The notes under the pieces were generated by a model. The model ran no database searches. It was not told the origin of the DNA and saw only the letters and a list, made by a program, of their open reading frames with translations. A stretch of DNA of 64,000 nucleotides from Bacilli bacterium (GTDB taxonomy: Bacteria; Bacillota_I; Bacilli_A; RF39; UBA660): contig JAFUNE010000005.1 of NCBI GenBank assembly GCA_017473105.1, positions 3,037-67,036 of the forward strand. Direction: 5' to 3'. Position numbers and translations under genes: made by a program. Each line of letters opens with the position of its first letter. Positions within the stretch are counted from its first letter, which is position 1. Shown piece after piece: positions 17,926 through 26,220 of the stretch.

Positions 17926-18621
17926 TTATTCGTCTATAAATTCTGATTTAAAGTCCATATGAACCTTAAATTCACCGCCTAAAATGTTATCTGTACATTC
18001 TAGGTCACTTCCTTCAAGCCACATTACTACAGTAAATTTATGAATGTCTTGTGGTTTGAAATTTGTAACATGTTCGCGAGTTACTAAATCTTGCGAAACA
18101 AATGCTATTGTACCCTTTTCAGGGTCACCTGTTGCTGATTGCTTCGCATAGGTTTTAACTTCCTCATCGTCCTTGTAAAGCCTAATACGTACAGCTTCAT
18201 CAACATTCTTGATGACATCATCAATAACAATTTCATACCAGTAGTCAGCTACTTCCACACCTTCATTTTCAATGAAGAATGTGTAAGCCAAATAGTTATC
18301 TCCATTATGGGAACCACCACCATGCTCATGAAGATTATTTGGTAACCAATGTTGTGAAATGTTATCAAATGTCTGCGGTGTTTTAGCGTATAATTCACTA
18401 CGATAAATCTTATAGTCAACATTATCATAAATAAGTATTCCTTTTGAAAAATACATATTTTTATCTAATGTTACGCTAAAATTTCCATTATTATAAACAA
18501 TACCAATTACAAAATACATCATGGCTAAGAAAAGTAAAATTAAAAGTAATATCAAGTATAATATTTTTTTAATTTTTCTCTCACGTCTTAATTTTTCACT
18601 ACTTAATTTAATTTCTCCCAT
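17926..18621 (-). CDS. Membrane-anchored relative of the WIEGQD subunits
   Basis: A 231-residue protein with a basic N-terminus, one membrane segment (about 19-44) and an extracellular domain. It lacks the TYAWF junction of its neighbours, so it probably stays anchored. The C-terminal MWLEGSDLECTDNILGGEF block matches the VWIEGQDID block of the three downstream paralogues. A His/Gly-rich HEHGGGSHNGD stretch could bind metal. By eye this gene is less A+T-rich than the rest, with many C-ending codons. It is the first gene after the perfect consensus promoter, so it is likely the anchor or nucleator for the subunits encoded behind it. Confidence 0.6.
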   Translation of the reverse strand: MGEIKLSSEKLRRERKIKKILYLILLLILLFLAMMYFVIGIVYNNGNFSVTLDKNMYFSKGILIYDNVDYKIYRSELYAKTPQTFDNISQHWLPNNLHEHGGGSHNGDNYLAYTFFIENEGVEVADYWYEIVIDDVIKNVDEAVRIRLYKDDEEVKTYAKQSATGDPEKGTIAFVSQDLVTREHVTNFKPQDIHKFTVVMWLEGSDLECTDNILGGEFKVHMDFKSEFIDE

Positions 18622-18707
18622 ACAATACCTCGTTATATAGTCATATTCTATCGTCTCTCTATTATGTAATTATAACCATATTCTGATATTTTTTATAATA
18701 CAATTAA

Positions 18708-18736
18708 ATTATATAAAATATCATGGTTTATGTCAA
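18708..18736 (-). promoter_or_regulatory. Perfect consensus sigma-A promoter of the subunit operon
   Basis: TTGACA (18731-18736), exactly 17 bases, TATAAT (18708-18713); an approximately 80-base leader follows before the ATG at 18621. It is the strongest promoter in the window by match to consensus. Confidence 0.85.
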
Positions 18737-18771
18737 TATAGATTGTCGAATTTTGCCGTACTTGTCTATAT

Positions 18772-18801
18772 AAAAAAAGTGTTTTTTTCACACTTTTTTT
18801 A
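18772..18801 (-). terminator. Terminator of the 18799-19440 gene
   Basis: A7GTGT/ACACT7 stem overlapping the stop codon; separates this gene from the consensus promoter behind it. Confidence 0.85.
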
Positions 18802-19440
18802 TTCACTTGGAGTTGCAACAGCACTTAAATTTTGTTCAAATTTAATATTAGCTTTTATTTGTAATGGTACTTTATCTTCTTGTGTTGCAATTAATGTATC
18901 CTCTTCATCACTCATTGTTGCTGTTTCTCCATCAAACCATTCAAAGTATACTCTTATAGTAAATGGTTCAAATTTGAATTCTTCATCACTTGTTGTTGAT
19001 GCTCTTTTGTAAAATTTTGTTCCGGTTATTTCGTTATTTTCTACAGCTTTTTTAACTTCAGGTTTTTCTCCCTCTAAAATTGAATATTCTGAAATTAACA
19101 AGTCTGGCATATTTTCATTTAATACTTCCAATGTAACATTATAATCAAATGTTATCTCTGTGTTACTAGGATCAATTTCAATATCAAAGTAACCTGTTGA
19201 AGAAGGAGCTATTTTATTTGCTGCAATATTTGAATTTTCATCAATTACTGGAGTTAATTCAATACTTGTTGTATTTCCACTAGTAATATCGCTTTCATTT
19301 ACAAGAATTTTCCATGTTGCAAATTGTACTTCTAAATTTCCAGTTGTATCTGCTACATATCTTGAATAAGTATTACTCATAAGTGACATTGTTACCGCTA
19401 AAGTTACGATTATAAATAATATTTTCAATCTTGTTTTCAT
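18799..19440 (-). CDS. TasA-like secreted protein
   Basis: A 213-residue exported protein with a short signal (MKTRLKILFIIVTLAVTMSL) ending MSNTYSRYV, a SipW-type junction similar to the ARY junctions of the other locus proteins. The mature part reads as a beta-sandwich: FATWKILVNESDITSG, a PSSTGYFDIEIDPSNTEITFDYNV strand pair, and FTIRVYFEWFDGE near residue 165. No cysteine. It is transcribed alone from the TTGTGT-N17-TATAAT promoter at 19464-19492. Fibre subunit or accessory matrix protein is inferred from the signal type and location. Confidence 0.65.
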   Translation of the reverse strand: MKTRLKILFIIVTLAVTMSLMSNTYSRYVADTTGNLEVQFATWKILVNESDITSGNTTSIELTPVIDENSNIAANKIAPSSTGYFDIEIDPSNTEITFDYNVTLEVLNENMPDLLISEYSILEGEKPEVKKAVENNEITGTKFYKRASTTSDEEFKFEPFTIRVYFEWFDGETATMSDEEDTLIATQEDKVPLQIKANIKFEQNLSAVATPSE

Positions 19441-19463
19441 ATCTAGTCCTCCTCTATGATTTA

Positions 19464-19492
19464 ATTATACTTTAGGCTCTTATTGTACACAA
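19464..19492 (-). promoter_or_regulatory. Promoter of the 18799-19440 gene with flanking inverted repeats
   Basis: TTGTGT (19487-19492), 17-base spacer, TATAAT (19464-19469). ATTGT-GT-ACAAT overlaps the -35. TATTTGACA and its inverse TGTCAAATA lie upstream about 45 bases apart (19493-19501 and 19545-19553), a possible operator pair. Confidence 0.65.
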
Positions 19493-19553
19493 TATTTGAC
19501 AATTTAAATTACACGCAATTTTACACTTTTTTTGTTTAGTTTTGTGTCAAATA

Positions 19554-19577
19554 AAAAATCTACTTTCGTAGATTTTT
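19554..19577 (-). terminator. Terminator of the machinery operon
   Basis: AAAAATCTAC/GTAGATTTTT stem with TTTC loop, overlapping the stop of 19576-20805, then T's. Confidence 0.85.
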
Positions 19578-20805
19578 ATTCTTCATATACTTTATCTTTT
19601 GATATTTTAATTATTGGTGTTACATAACAATCTGCTGATTTATTTTCAGGATATATTTTCATAACTCCTTCTCTATCTTTCTTCATTGCAAATGCTTTTG
19701 TACTGTCATATTCATAGTTTAACCAATAACACTTATTTGTAGCTAAATAATCAAATTTATTTGTATTATACTCAATATATCCGTTATATTTAATTACTTG
19801 GTCTTTTATATAATTATCGAATCTTGATTCATTAGTTACATAACCTACTATTGAATCACTTAATGGAATATTTTGACCAGTTGATACAATTTTTTCTCTT
19901 TTTAGAATTGTATTATGTACATCAAGTGATACTACATTTATTAAATCTTTTAAGTCAAATGGCTTTGTTTCTGTTGTCCATTCATTATCAATTTGATTAT
20001 AAATACTTTCACTTAATTCATAAGTTCCATGCCCATAATCATTTAATAAATTTGGTATTAAATATACAAATTCTTCTTCTTCACGATACGTTGATATCAT
20101 ATTTGTTTTATAACAATTACCTTCGATTTTATCACATATAGTATCATCTTTTGGATTATATAAAATCATATTTCCAGTATTATAAGTAAATTTATCGACA
20201 CTTTGTTCTGCTAGGAGTGATATTACTACTTTTATACTTGTTCTTGCATTATAATTTTCATCTTCGGTTTCAAGTTTTTTCTCGTTAGATTGAAAATCAT
20301 ATGTTTTATCTCCCCAGATACTATCATTTTTATCATTATCTGAGTCTAATGGCCATGATACACTTAAATCAATTGATGCTTCTCCAATATGTGCATCTAT
20401 ATATTGTTTATTCATACTTATATCTATACTAAATGGGTAATCATTAGTCAAATGATCAAGTAGTTCTCTTTGATTAATAGTTGTATCTAACTCATCATTA
20501 AGAATTCTGATACTTTCAATTTTATATGATAGTTTTGCATCACTATCACCTTTGTTTTTTATATTAATTGACTCTACTATTGTATCCATTCCTGGATATA
20601 TATTTGTAAGTGGAATAACTATTTCATTTTCTGCACTACTTTCACCATTAAATTCAATATGCCATGCTTTAATATCAACATCTAATCCACTACTTGCCAT
20701 ACCTGTGTATGCAAACCATGCAAGGGTAACTGAAATAAATGAAATTGTAACAAAAAATAATGAAATTAGATTCAACTTCAAATATCGTTTATGTTTCTTT
20801 TCCAT
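19576..20805 (-). CDS. TasA-like surface protein of the machinery operon
   Basis: A 409-residue exported protein; signal segment LISLFFVTISFISVTLAWFAYTG has the SipW-type TLAWF junction. The mature domain begins LDVDIKAWHIEFNG, contains IVIPLTNIYPGMDTIVESINIKNKGDSDAKLSYKI (a TasA-like GD-S-x-strand segment), then a long less conserved region with four Cys (CDKIEGNC, CYWL, CYVT) likely in disulphides. It is the last gene of the operon that encodes both intact SipW peptidases and the McrBC-like pair, so it is the most direct candidate substrate or tip protein of that machinery. Ribosome site AAGGGAGGG. Confidence 0.65.
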   Translation of the reverse strand: MEKKHKRYLKLNLISLFFVTISFISVTLAWFAYTGMASSGLDVDIKAWHIEFNGESSAENEIVIPLTNIYPGMDTIVESINIKNKGDSDAKLSYKIESIRILNDELDTTINQRELLDHLTNDYPFSIDISMNKQYIDAHIGEASIDLSVSWPLDSDNDKNDSIWGDKTYDFQSNEKKLETEDENYNARTSIKVVISLLAEQSVDKFTYNTGNMILYNPKDDTICDKIEGNCYKTNMISTYREEEEFVYLIPNLLNDYGHGTYELSESIYNQIDNEWTTETKPFDLKDLINVVSLDVHNTILKREKIVSTGQNIPLSDSIVGYVTNESRFDNYIKDQVIKYNGYIEYNTNKFDYLATNKCYWLNYEYDSTKAFAMKKDREGVMKIYPENKSADCYVTPIIKISKDKVYEE

Positions 20806-20838
20806 ATTTTCCCTCCCTTGCTTTATTTATTCTTTATT

Positions 20839-21459
20839 TTATTCTTCTCTTCTTTTTGTTTTCTTTTTATTTTTTTCTTCTTGTTCTTCTCTTTCAGCTT
20901 TTCTTTTTTTTGCTCTGTTTATTTTTTCTTCATCTTTTTCAAGTAACAACGCTATGAATTCTGAACCTATTACGTAAAATACTGGTATTATTACAAATAT
21001 AAACATTCCAGTTGGTTTTGCAACTACACTATATATTGCAGATAATATTTTAGCTTCATGTACAATTACACCATATATTTGTTCAGGTTTTACAATTGGA
21101 TCTTCAGAGGCATTTGCAATTCCCTTTGTATGAAATAATAGATTTCCATCTTTGTCCTCTTCTATTTCTACTACTTGGTGAGTTACAACTTTATCTTTGA
21201 AGTTTCCTTTTGTTCCTAGATAACTTATATTATCTCCAACTTTTATTTTGCTTGGTTCTCTTTCTTGAGCAAGTAATACATCTCCTATTTCGTATTCTGG
21301 AGCCATACTACCTGATACAACAGTAAATAGCCTAAAGTTTAAAAATGAAATTTCATTATTACTAAATCTTTGAAGGCATACAACAAGAGCGAAACAAACC
21401 ACAAATATTATTAACAAAACATTAACTACTTGTTTAATATATTTAAATGATTTTTTCAT
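20839..21459 (-). CDS. sipW: SipW-type signal peptidase I
   Basis: A 206-residue membrane protease of the ER-type S26 group (SipW), which removes signal peptides of TasA-like proteins. N-terminal membrane segment (10-29), catalytic Ser51 in VVSGSMAPEYEIGD, IKVGDNISY strand, catalytic His94 in VVTHQVVE (Ser/His rather than Ser/Lys, as in SipW), the TKGIANASEDP box, and a C-terminal membrane segment (150-170) followed by a very basic cytoplasmic tail (KKRKAEREEQEEKNKKKTKRREE). Start overlaps the stop of the upstream gene (TAATG), showing coupling. The many SipW-type signals around it are its evident substrates. Confidence 0.88.
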   Translation of the reverse strand: MKKSFKYIKQVVNVLLIIFVVCFALVVCLQRFSNNEISFLNFRLFTVVSGSMAPEYEIGDVLLAQEREPSKIKVGDNISYLGTKGNFKDKVVTHQVVEIEEDKDGNLLFHTKGIANASEDPIVKPEQIYGVIVHEAKILSAIYSVVAKPTGMFIFVIIPVFYVIGSEFIALLLEKDEEKINRAKKRKAEREEQEEKNKKKTKRREE

Positions 21460-22592
21460 TATAACCCCTCCGTCCTTTCTAGATATTCATCCATTACAGT
21501 TTTAAATTTCTTTTTAACATCATCTATTCCAACCAATCTACTATTCTTTTTATTCTTATTTTCCTTAAGTAACATATTTATTAATTGTTCGTCAGTAATA
21601 TCGTAACCACAATTTTTCAATATTTCTAGTGTTTGTTCAACTTCATCTAAAAGTAATAACACTAAATAATCTGCCATTTTATGTTTTTGATTTGTTTTAA
21701 GTTTTGATATAGAATCCAAAACACAATATATTTTTAGTGCAGAATGATCAACATATTTAATTAGTTCATTTTTTTCTTTATTTAGATTATCTTTTATATT
21801 CTCATTGTCTTCTAAATCATACTTTCTTAAATAATCCCATAAAAGTACTGCAATTTGAAAGTTTGGATTTTTTAATATTACATTAGTTTTTTTAATTGGT
21901 GGATTTATAGGACGTGTATGTGCTTTTTCTAAAGCAGTATACATTTCACTTTTTTTCCAACTACTAATATATTCTTTAATTCTTTTAATTCTTTTAAATA
22001 ATACTTTAATTTCTTCTTTTATTTTTTTATCAATATCTTTAGTATTTTCTATTAAAGATGTGATTTTTAATTCTAATTCTACTTTTTCTGAATCAATTTC
22101 ACTTTTTGCTGCATATAACAATGATTTCTCATCATTTACAGTTAAGTCCTTTAATTCTTGTTCTCTTTTGTATACAAAATCATCCATACATAATATTAGT
22201 GTATAAAGAAATCTATTTTCATAAATATTAAATGTTTCTTCACTTCTAATATTCAATATTTTACTTGGTAAAACTTCTCCTTTTTGTGGATTGTATACAT
22301 CTATATAGTTAGTATGTTTTGCTAAATCTTTTATTGATTCTACAGTTACATTTTTACTTCTTTCCATTCTAACTGTTTCTTCTTCTTTTATAAGAGCAAA
22401 TTTAGCTTTTCTAACTATTGTATCGATATTAGGGCATGCCTTTTCGATTTGTTCAAGCCATTCAAGATTTAAAACATCACCTAAATAATTAGAATTATAT
22501 TTATAGTTTGATTCAAGTTTTTCAGCAAATTTTTCTTTTTTAGTTTTTTGATTTACATCAATATCACTAAAATAATAACTTCTTTTAGACAT
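21459..22592 (-). CDS. McrC/DUF2357-like partner protein without nuclease domain
   Basis: A 377-residue cytosolic protein. Two segments match the DUF2357/McrC N-terminal region as I know it: SEETFNIYENRFLYTLI (family: ET-x-D-T-x-ENRF) at about 118-134 and TRPINPPIKKTNVILKNPNF followed by a Trp-containing helix near 225-255 (family: N-x-x-L-x-x-P-x-F/Y). Between them lies a long helical hairpin, as in McrC. The usual C-terminal PD-(D/E)xK nuclease (E-x-K with upstream Asp) is not visible; the C-terminus is helical and ends in a Lys/Asn-rich tail. It follows a McrB-like ATPase, the normal McrBC gene order. Starts at the ATG at 22592 after AAAGGGAT. Confidence 0.55.
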   Translation of the reverse strand: MSKRSYYFSDIDVNQKTKKEKFAEKLESNYKYNSNYLGDVLNLEWLEQIEKACPNIDTIVRKAKFALIKEEETVRMERSKNVTVESIKDLAKHTNYIDVYNPQKGEVLPSKILNIRSEETFNIYENRFLYTLILCMDDFVYKREQELKDLTVNDEKSLLYAAKSEIDSEKVELELKITSLIENTKDIDKKIKEEIKVLFKRIKRIKEYISSWKKSEMYTALEKAHTRPINPPIKKTNVILKNPNFQIAVLLWDYLRKYDLEDNENIKDNLNKEKNELIKYVDHSALKIYCVLDSISKLKTNQKHKMADYLVLLLLDEVEQTLEILKNCGYDITDEQLINMLLKENKNKKNSRLVGIDDVKKKFKTVMDEYLERTEGL

Positions 22593-22606
22593 GCTCATAT
22601 CCCTTT

Positions 22607-24154
22607 CTAAATATTTTTCTTAGTTCTTTCTAAATATGCAATCATTTCTTTCATAACACCTTTTCCAAATTTCTTATTTAAGAATGTTATGAATGGATCT
22701 ATTTCATCACGTATAAATGCAACACTTAATTGGTCAAATTTACGTAATACTTTTTTAGCTATAAAGTAATCTATTGCTTCAATTTCTTTTCCTCCGCATG
22801 CTACATATACTGCTGAGAATACATTTAATTGTTTCATGATACGATTACCAAATGCTATTCTGAAATGTTCAATGATATAATCATCCATTTCATTTACCAT
22901 TTTAAGTCCTTTATCACTTAATGGGTTCTTTTCAATTGCTTCTGCAAATAATTCTTCTAAATATGAAGAGTTAATTTCAATTGCTTCTTGTTCACGACAT
23001 TTAAATGCTGGAACTTTATCATTAATATCAATTGGCATAGCTCTGTCGTAAACTTTATCAGTAACAAGGAATGTAGAGTCATCGTTATTGATTGTACCTA
23101 TATACCATAAGTTACCTGGTAATCTTAATTTATTTCCTTCAAGTTTAATTGGGTCATTTGGCCATTCACTTGATACTATGTCTACTAACCACTCATCACG
23201 AGTAGGCATTTCTAGAATTGATAATAAGTCAGCAAAGTAATATTCAACACGAGCTAGGTTCATTTCGTCTAGGATAATTGTATGAACATTGTCATCATAG
23301 TTTGCTTCATATATTTCACCTAATGCACGAGTTTCATTAAATTTCTTTGTTAATTCGTTAAAGTATCCTAAAAAGTCTGTTTTATCTCTCCATGATGGTT
23401 CTACACTTGATACACAAGAATCATTTTTAACAAATTTTCCCCACGCATAAGCAAGTGATGTTTTACCTGTACCAGAGATACCTTGTAAAATAATTAACTT
23501 ACCACAAGCAAGCCCTGCTATAAATGGTCTTAAAATATTCATTTCATAATATAATTTTAATTGACTAGCTGCAAAACATCTGAAGTTTTCAATTAATTCA
23601 AGTAATGTCATATTATTGTCATATTTTTTAACTTTATAATTTTTATATTTTTGATCAATTAATGCAAGAGTTGGGAATCTAATACCTTCTTCATCTGCAT
23701 TAGCTTCTTCATTTTCTTCAGTTTCATCTTTTTCTTTTTTGTCTTTTCCTTTTTCTTTTTCATCTTCAGGATTTAGACCTAATTGTGAAACTTTCATTGC
23801 CATTAATTCATCTTTTTCTTTCATTAGTTTTTCTACTTGTTCATTAAGATTAGCTACTTCATTTAATAATTCATCTTTACTCATCTTAATAGTTGATCTT
23901 CTAATTAATTTTCTAATAAATAGGAATAATAGTAATCCTATTACTAATACTACAATTATTAAAACGATTACACATATTACAACAAATATTTTTTCATTGC
24001 CATTAAAACTATTTTTATAGTTTCCAATTACTTGTGAATATTTGCTGATATTAAACATATCTTTTATACCAGCCCATAATCCTTTAAAACCATTTATTAG
24101 TCCATCGAAGAATATAGAAACAAATTCAAAAAAGAATCTAAAAAACGTATTCAT
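22607..24154 (-). CDS. Membrane-anchored McrB-like AAA+ ATPase
   Basis: A 515-residue protein. A hydrophobic/aromatic N-terminus (1-30), a strong membrane segment (55-80), a coiled-coil (92-122), a charged linker (130-155), then a AAA+ domain: Walker A GISGTGKT (225-232), DKTDFLGYF, Walker B IILDEMNLARVEYYF (293-307), sensor-1 region YIGTINNDDSTFLVTDK (351-367) with an Arg finger at 371 (YDRAMPI). The E-M/I-N after Walker B and the GT-I/M-N sensor are McrB/MoxR traits. McrB proteins are normally soluble GTPases of restriction systems; a bitopic anchor and location among signal peptidases suggest an envelope job instead. Two genes upstream of sipW, coupled to the McrC-like gene. Confidence 0.8.
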   Translation of the reverse strand: MNTFFRFFFEFVSIFFDGLINGFKGLWAGIKDMFNISKYSQVIGNYKNSFNGNEKIFVVICVIVLIIVVLVIGLLLFLFIRKLIRRSTIKMSKDELLNEVANLNEQVEKLMKEKDELMAMKVSQLGLNPEDEKEKGKDKKEKDETEENEEANADEEGIRFPTLALIDQKYKNYKVKKYDNNMTLLELIENFRCFAASQLKLYYEMNILRPFIAGLACGKLIILQGISGTGKTSLAYAWGKFVKNDSCVSSVEPSWRDKTDFLGYFNELTKKFNETRALGEIYEANYDDNVHTIILDEMNLARVEYYFADLLSILEMPTRDEWLVDIVSSEWPNDPIKLEGNKLRLPGNLWYIGTINNDDSTFLVTDKVYDRAMPIDINDKVPAFKCREQEAIEINSSYLEELFAEAIEKNPLSDKGLKMVNEMDDYIIEHFRIAFGNRIMKQLNVFSAVYVACGGKEIEAIDYFIAKKVLRKFDQLSVAFIRDEIDPFITFLNKKFGKGVMKEMIAYLERTKKNI

Positions 24155-24163
24155 ATAAACCTC

Positions 24164-26146
24164 CTAATTAACTACTTTTTCAAATATATCTTCTTTAACT
24201 ACTTTATTTTTATCTTCTGAAGTTATATTATTTATCAAATCAATTTCTTTCATAATTTTACTGTCACAGAATAAATATTCTGCAAGGCCAATATATGAAG
24301 AATCTTTCGTTTTTACATTTGAATCCTTATTAAATCCTATTGTAAAATTATGTCCATCTTTTTTTAGTGTTTTAAACACTCTCTTATTATTAATTACTTC
24401 ATTATAATCATTGAAGAATAATATACTGTTTTTTGATATTTCATCATCTAACATACTCATCATTTTTTCAAATTTATTCTTTTTCTTATAAACACTTTCT
24501 GGAACATAAATCAAATATTTATTATTTTGTTCTCCTGATAAAATATCTCTCATAATTTTGGCTAATAGTAATGTTATTAATATCAATATTTTATCTTCTG
24601 CTATTATTCCTTCTGAGTATGTTTTTTCTACAATATAATCACTATATACTTTGCTAAAATTAATATTATGTACTAATTTTGCTGAATATAATTTTTTATT
24701 TTCTAATATTTCTTGTATTTCTAAATCAAATGTATTACTCATAAGTTTATTTATTGATTCATTGATTACACTGTCATGAATCTTTTTAACTTTTATAATA
24801 CTATTTACCATATCTTTAAGTTCAACAGCACTTGTTAATTCACTTTTAAATATTGCTAGTAATTTATTATTGTAATTTTCTTTTCTTGCTTGAATATTAT
24901 CAAATAACTTATCAATTTGTTCTAAATCATTTGCCAACATTAAGTAATTTACATACTTACTAACTTTATCTGAATAATTTTGATCTTTTCCTTTATATTT
25001 TTTTACTAGTATTGTTCCAACTTCTTTTAATGCATCATTTATTTTTACATTAATACTTTTTCTGCTTTCATCAATTTCATAATATTTACTATTTATATAT
25101 GCATCGATTAAAATATCAGCAATTGTTGCTTCATTTACTTTTAGTTTTTCTTTTTTATTTAATATTGTTATTATACTTTCAAGTTCATTTTTCTTGATAT
25201 ACATAACTTTTTCAACAATATTTTTAAATTTCTTTTTCTTTGTTTTTAAAATATTAATACATTTCTTAATTTCATCTTCACTTGCTTCTTCTAAGTCTTC
25301 ATCAGTCATTTCTGTTGCTTCAACATCAAATGTACTACTTGCTAATTGACTATCCAAATAATCAACATCTTTTTTACTTACCGATACCATTCTAAAGTAC
25401 ATTGTTTGTTCTATATCTACTTCAGGTATAACTATTTCTTCATCATCTTCAATTTCTTCTAGTTCATCGCTTACTTTTCTTGAAACATCAATTTCAGTTT
25501 CGATAAAATCATATTTATCTTTTACTGATGGTTTCTTTTCTTCTTTATTATCAAATACTTTATCAAGAACATTTGTTACAACGTTATCTACTTTTTCAGT
25601 TATTTTTTTAGTTTTAATTTTTTCTTTATCTTTCTTTATACTTCTTAAAGCATATCCGATTAAATAAAATGATACTATTAGTGATATTAAAACATATGGG
25701 TTTAGTATTGTTTTTCTAATTATGCCAAAACTTGGTAAAATTTTAACAACCTTACCAATAATTTGTTCTCTACTTACAGGGTCATCTTTTGCGTTGTTTG
25801 CATCACCCTTTGTTACATATGTCCCATTGTATTCTTCAATAACACGGTGTGTTATTACTGCTCCTTCTTTTTGATATGAGATTACATCTTCAAGTTGGAT
25901 ATTATTTGTTTTCTTTACAATTATCCAATCACCAACATTTATACTATCTTCTTTATCTCCAACCATACTACCTGTTGTTACTTCAAAAGTTGAGTATCCA
26001 AATAAATCTGCATAGTCATTACCTAAAATTTTAACTTGGATATTTTTATATATGAAAACTAATAGTATAAATCCAAAGATTACAATAAGAATATCTAGTA
26101 ATATACTAACTATTTTTTCTAATATCTTTCTACCACTCATAGCCAT
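24164..26146 (-). CDS. SipW-type signal peptidase with large C-terminal cytoplasmic extension
   Basis: A 660-residue protein whose first 175 residues are a complete SipW peptidase: membrane segment (12-33), catalytic Ser60 in TTGSMVGDKED, INVGDWIIVKK, VISYQ, catalytic His100 in VITHRVIEEY, KGDANNAKDDPV box, second membrane segment (148-168). Instead of ending there it continues for about 490 residues in the cytoplasm: Lys-rich linker, acidic stretch (EELEEIEDDEEIVIPEVDIEQ), then a long helical domain to the C-terminus. The usual family length is about 180-200. It opens the machinery operon behind the promoter at 26188-26216 and directly precedes the McrB-like ATPase. The extension could dock the ATPase pair or the ribosome/Sec machinery. 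Confidence 0.75.
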   Translation of the reverse strand: MAMSGRKILEKIVSILLDILIVIFGFILLVFIYKNIQVKILGNDYADLFGYSTFEVTTGSMVGDKEDSINVGDWIIVKKTNNIQLEDVISYQKEGAVITHRVIEEYNGTYVTKGDANNAKDDPVSREQIIGKVVKILPSFGIIRKTILNPYVLISLIVSFYLIGYALRSIKKDKEKIKTKKITEKVDNVVTNVLDKVFDNKEEKKPSVKDKYDFIETEIDVSRKVSDELEEIEDDEEIVIPEVDIEQTMYFRMVSVSKKDVDYLDSQLASSTFDVEATEMTDEDLEEASEDEIKKCINILKTKKKKFKNIVEKVMYIKKNELESIITILNKKEKLKVNEATIADILIDAYINSKYYEIDESRKSINVKINDALKEVGTILVKKYKGKDQNYSDKVSKYVNYLMLANDLEQIDKLFDNIQARKENYNNKLLAIFKSELTSAVELKDMVNSIIKVKKIHDSVINESINKLMSNTFDLEIQEILENKKLYSAKLVHNINFSKVYSDYIVEKTYSEGIIAEDKILILITLLLAKIMRDILSGEQNNKYLIYVPESVYKKKNKFEKMMSMLDDEISKNSILFFNDYNEVINNKRVFKTLKKDGHNFTIGFNKDSNVKTKDSSYIGLAEYLFCDSKIMKEIDLINNITSEDKNKVVKEDIFEKVVN

Positions 26147-26187
26147 ACTTTTTACTCCACTCTCCTATGATAGTTTCCCTATCTTAA

Positions 26188-26216
26188 AGTATACCATTTA
26201 TCCCCTTTTTTTACAA
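26188..26216 (-). promoter_or_regulatory. Promoter of the export-machinery operon
   Basis: TTGTAA (26211-26216), 17-base spacer, TATACT (26188-26193) with extended TGG. A small inverted repeat GATAG-GGAAA-CTATC lies just downstream at the expected transcript start and may be an operator or leader hairpin. Confidence 0.7.
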
Positions 26217-26220
26217 CCTG

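Noticed and set aside
18743..19012. Plus-strand frame across the terminator and the TasA-like gene
   Set aside because: It crosses a strong terminator and opposes a gene with a clear signal peptide and promoter; no ribosome site.
21459..24154. McrBC-type restriction system
   Set aside because: No nuclease motif in the McrC-like protein, a membrane anchor on the ATPase, no methyltransferase or specificity gene nearby, and an operon shared with signal peptidases. Kept as a repurposed pair instead.
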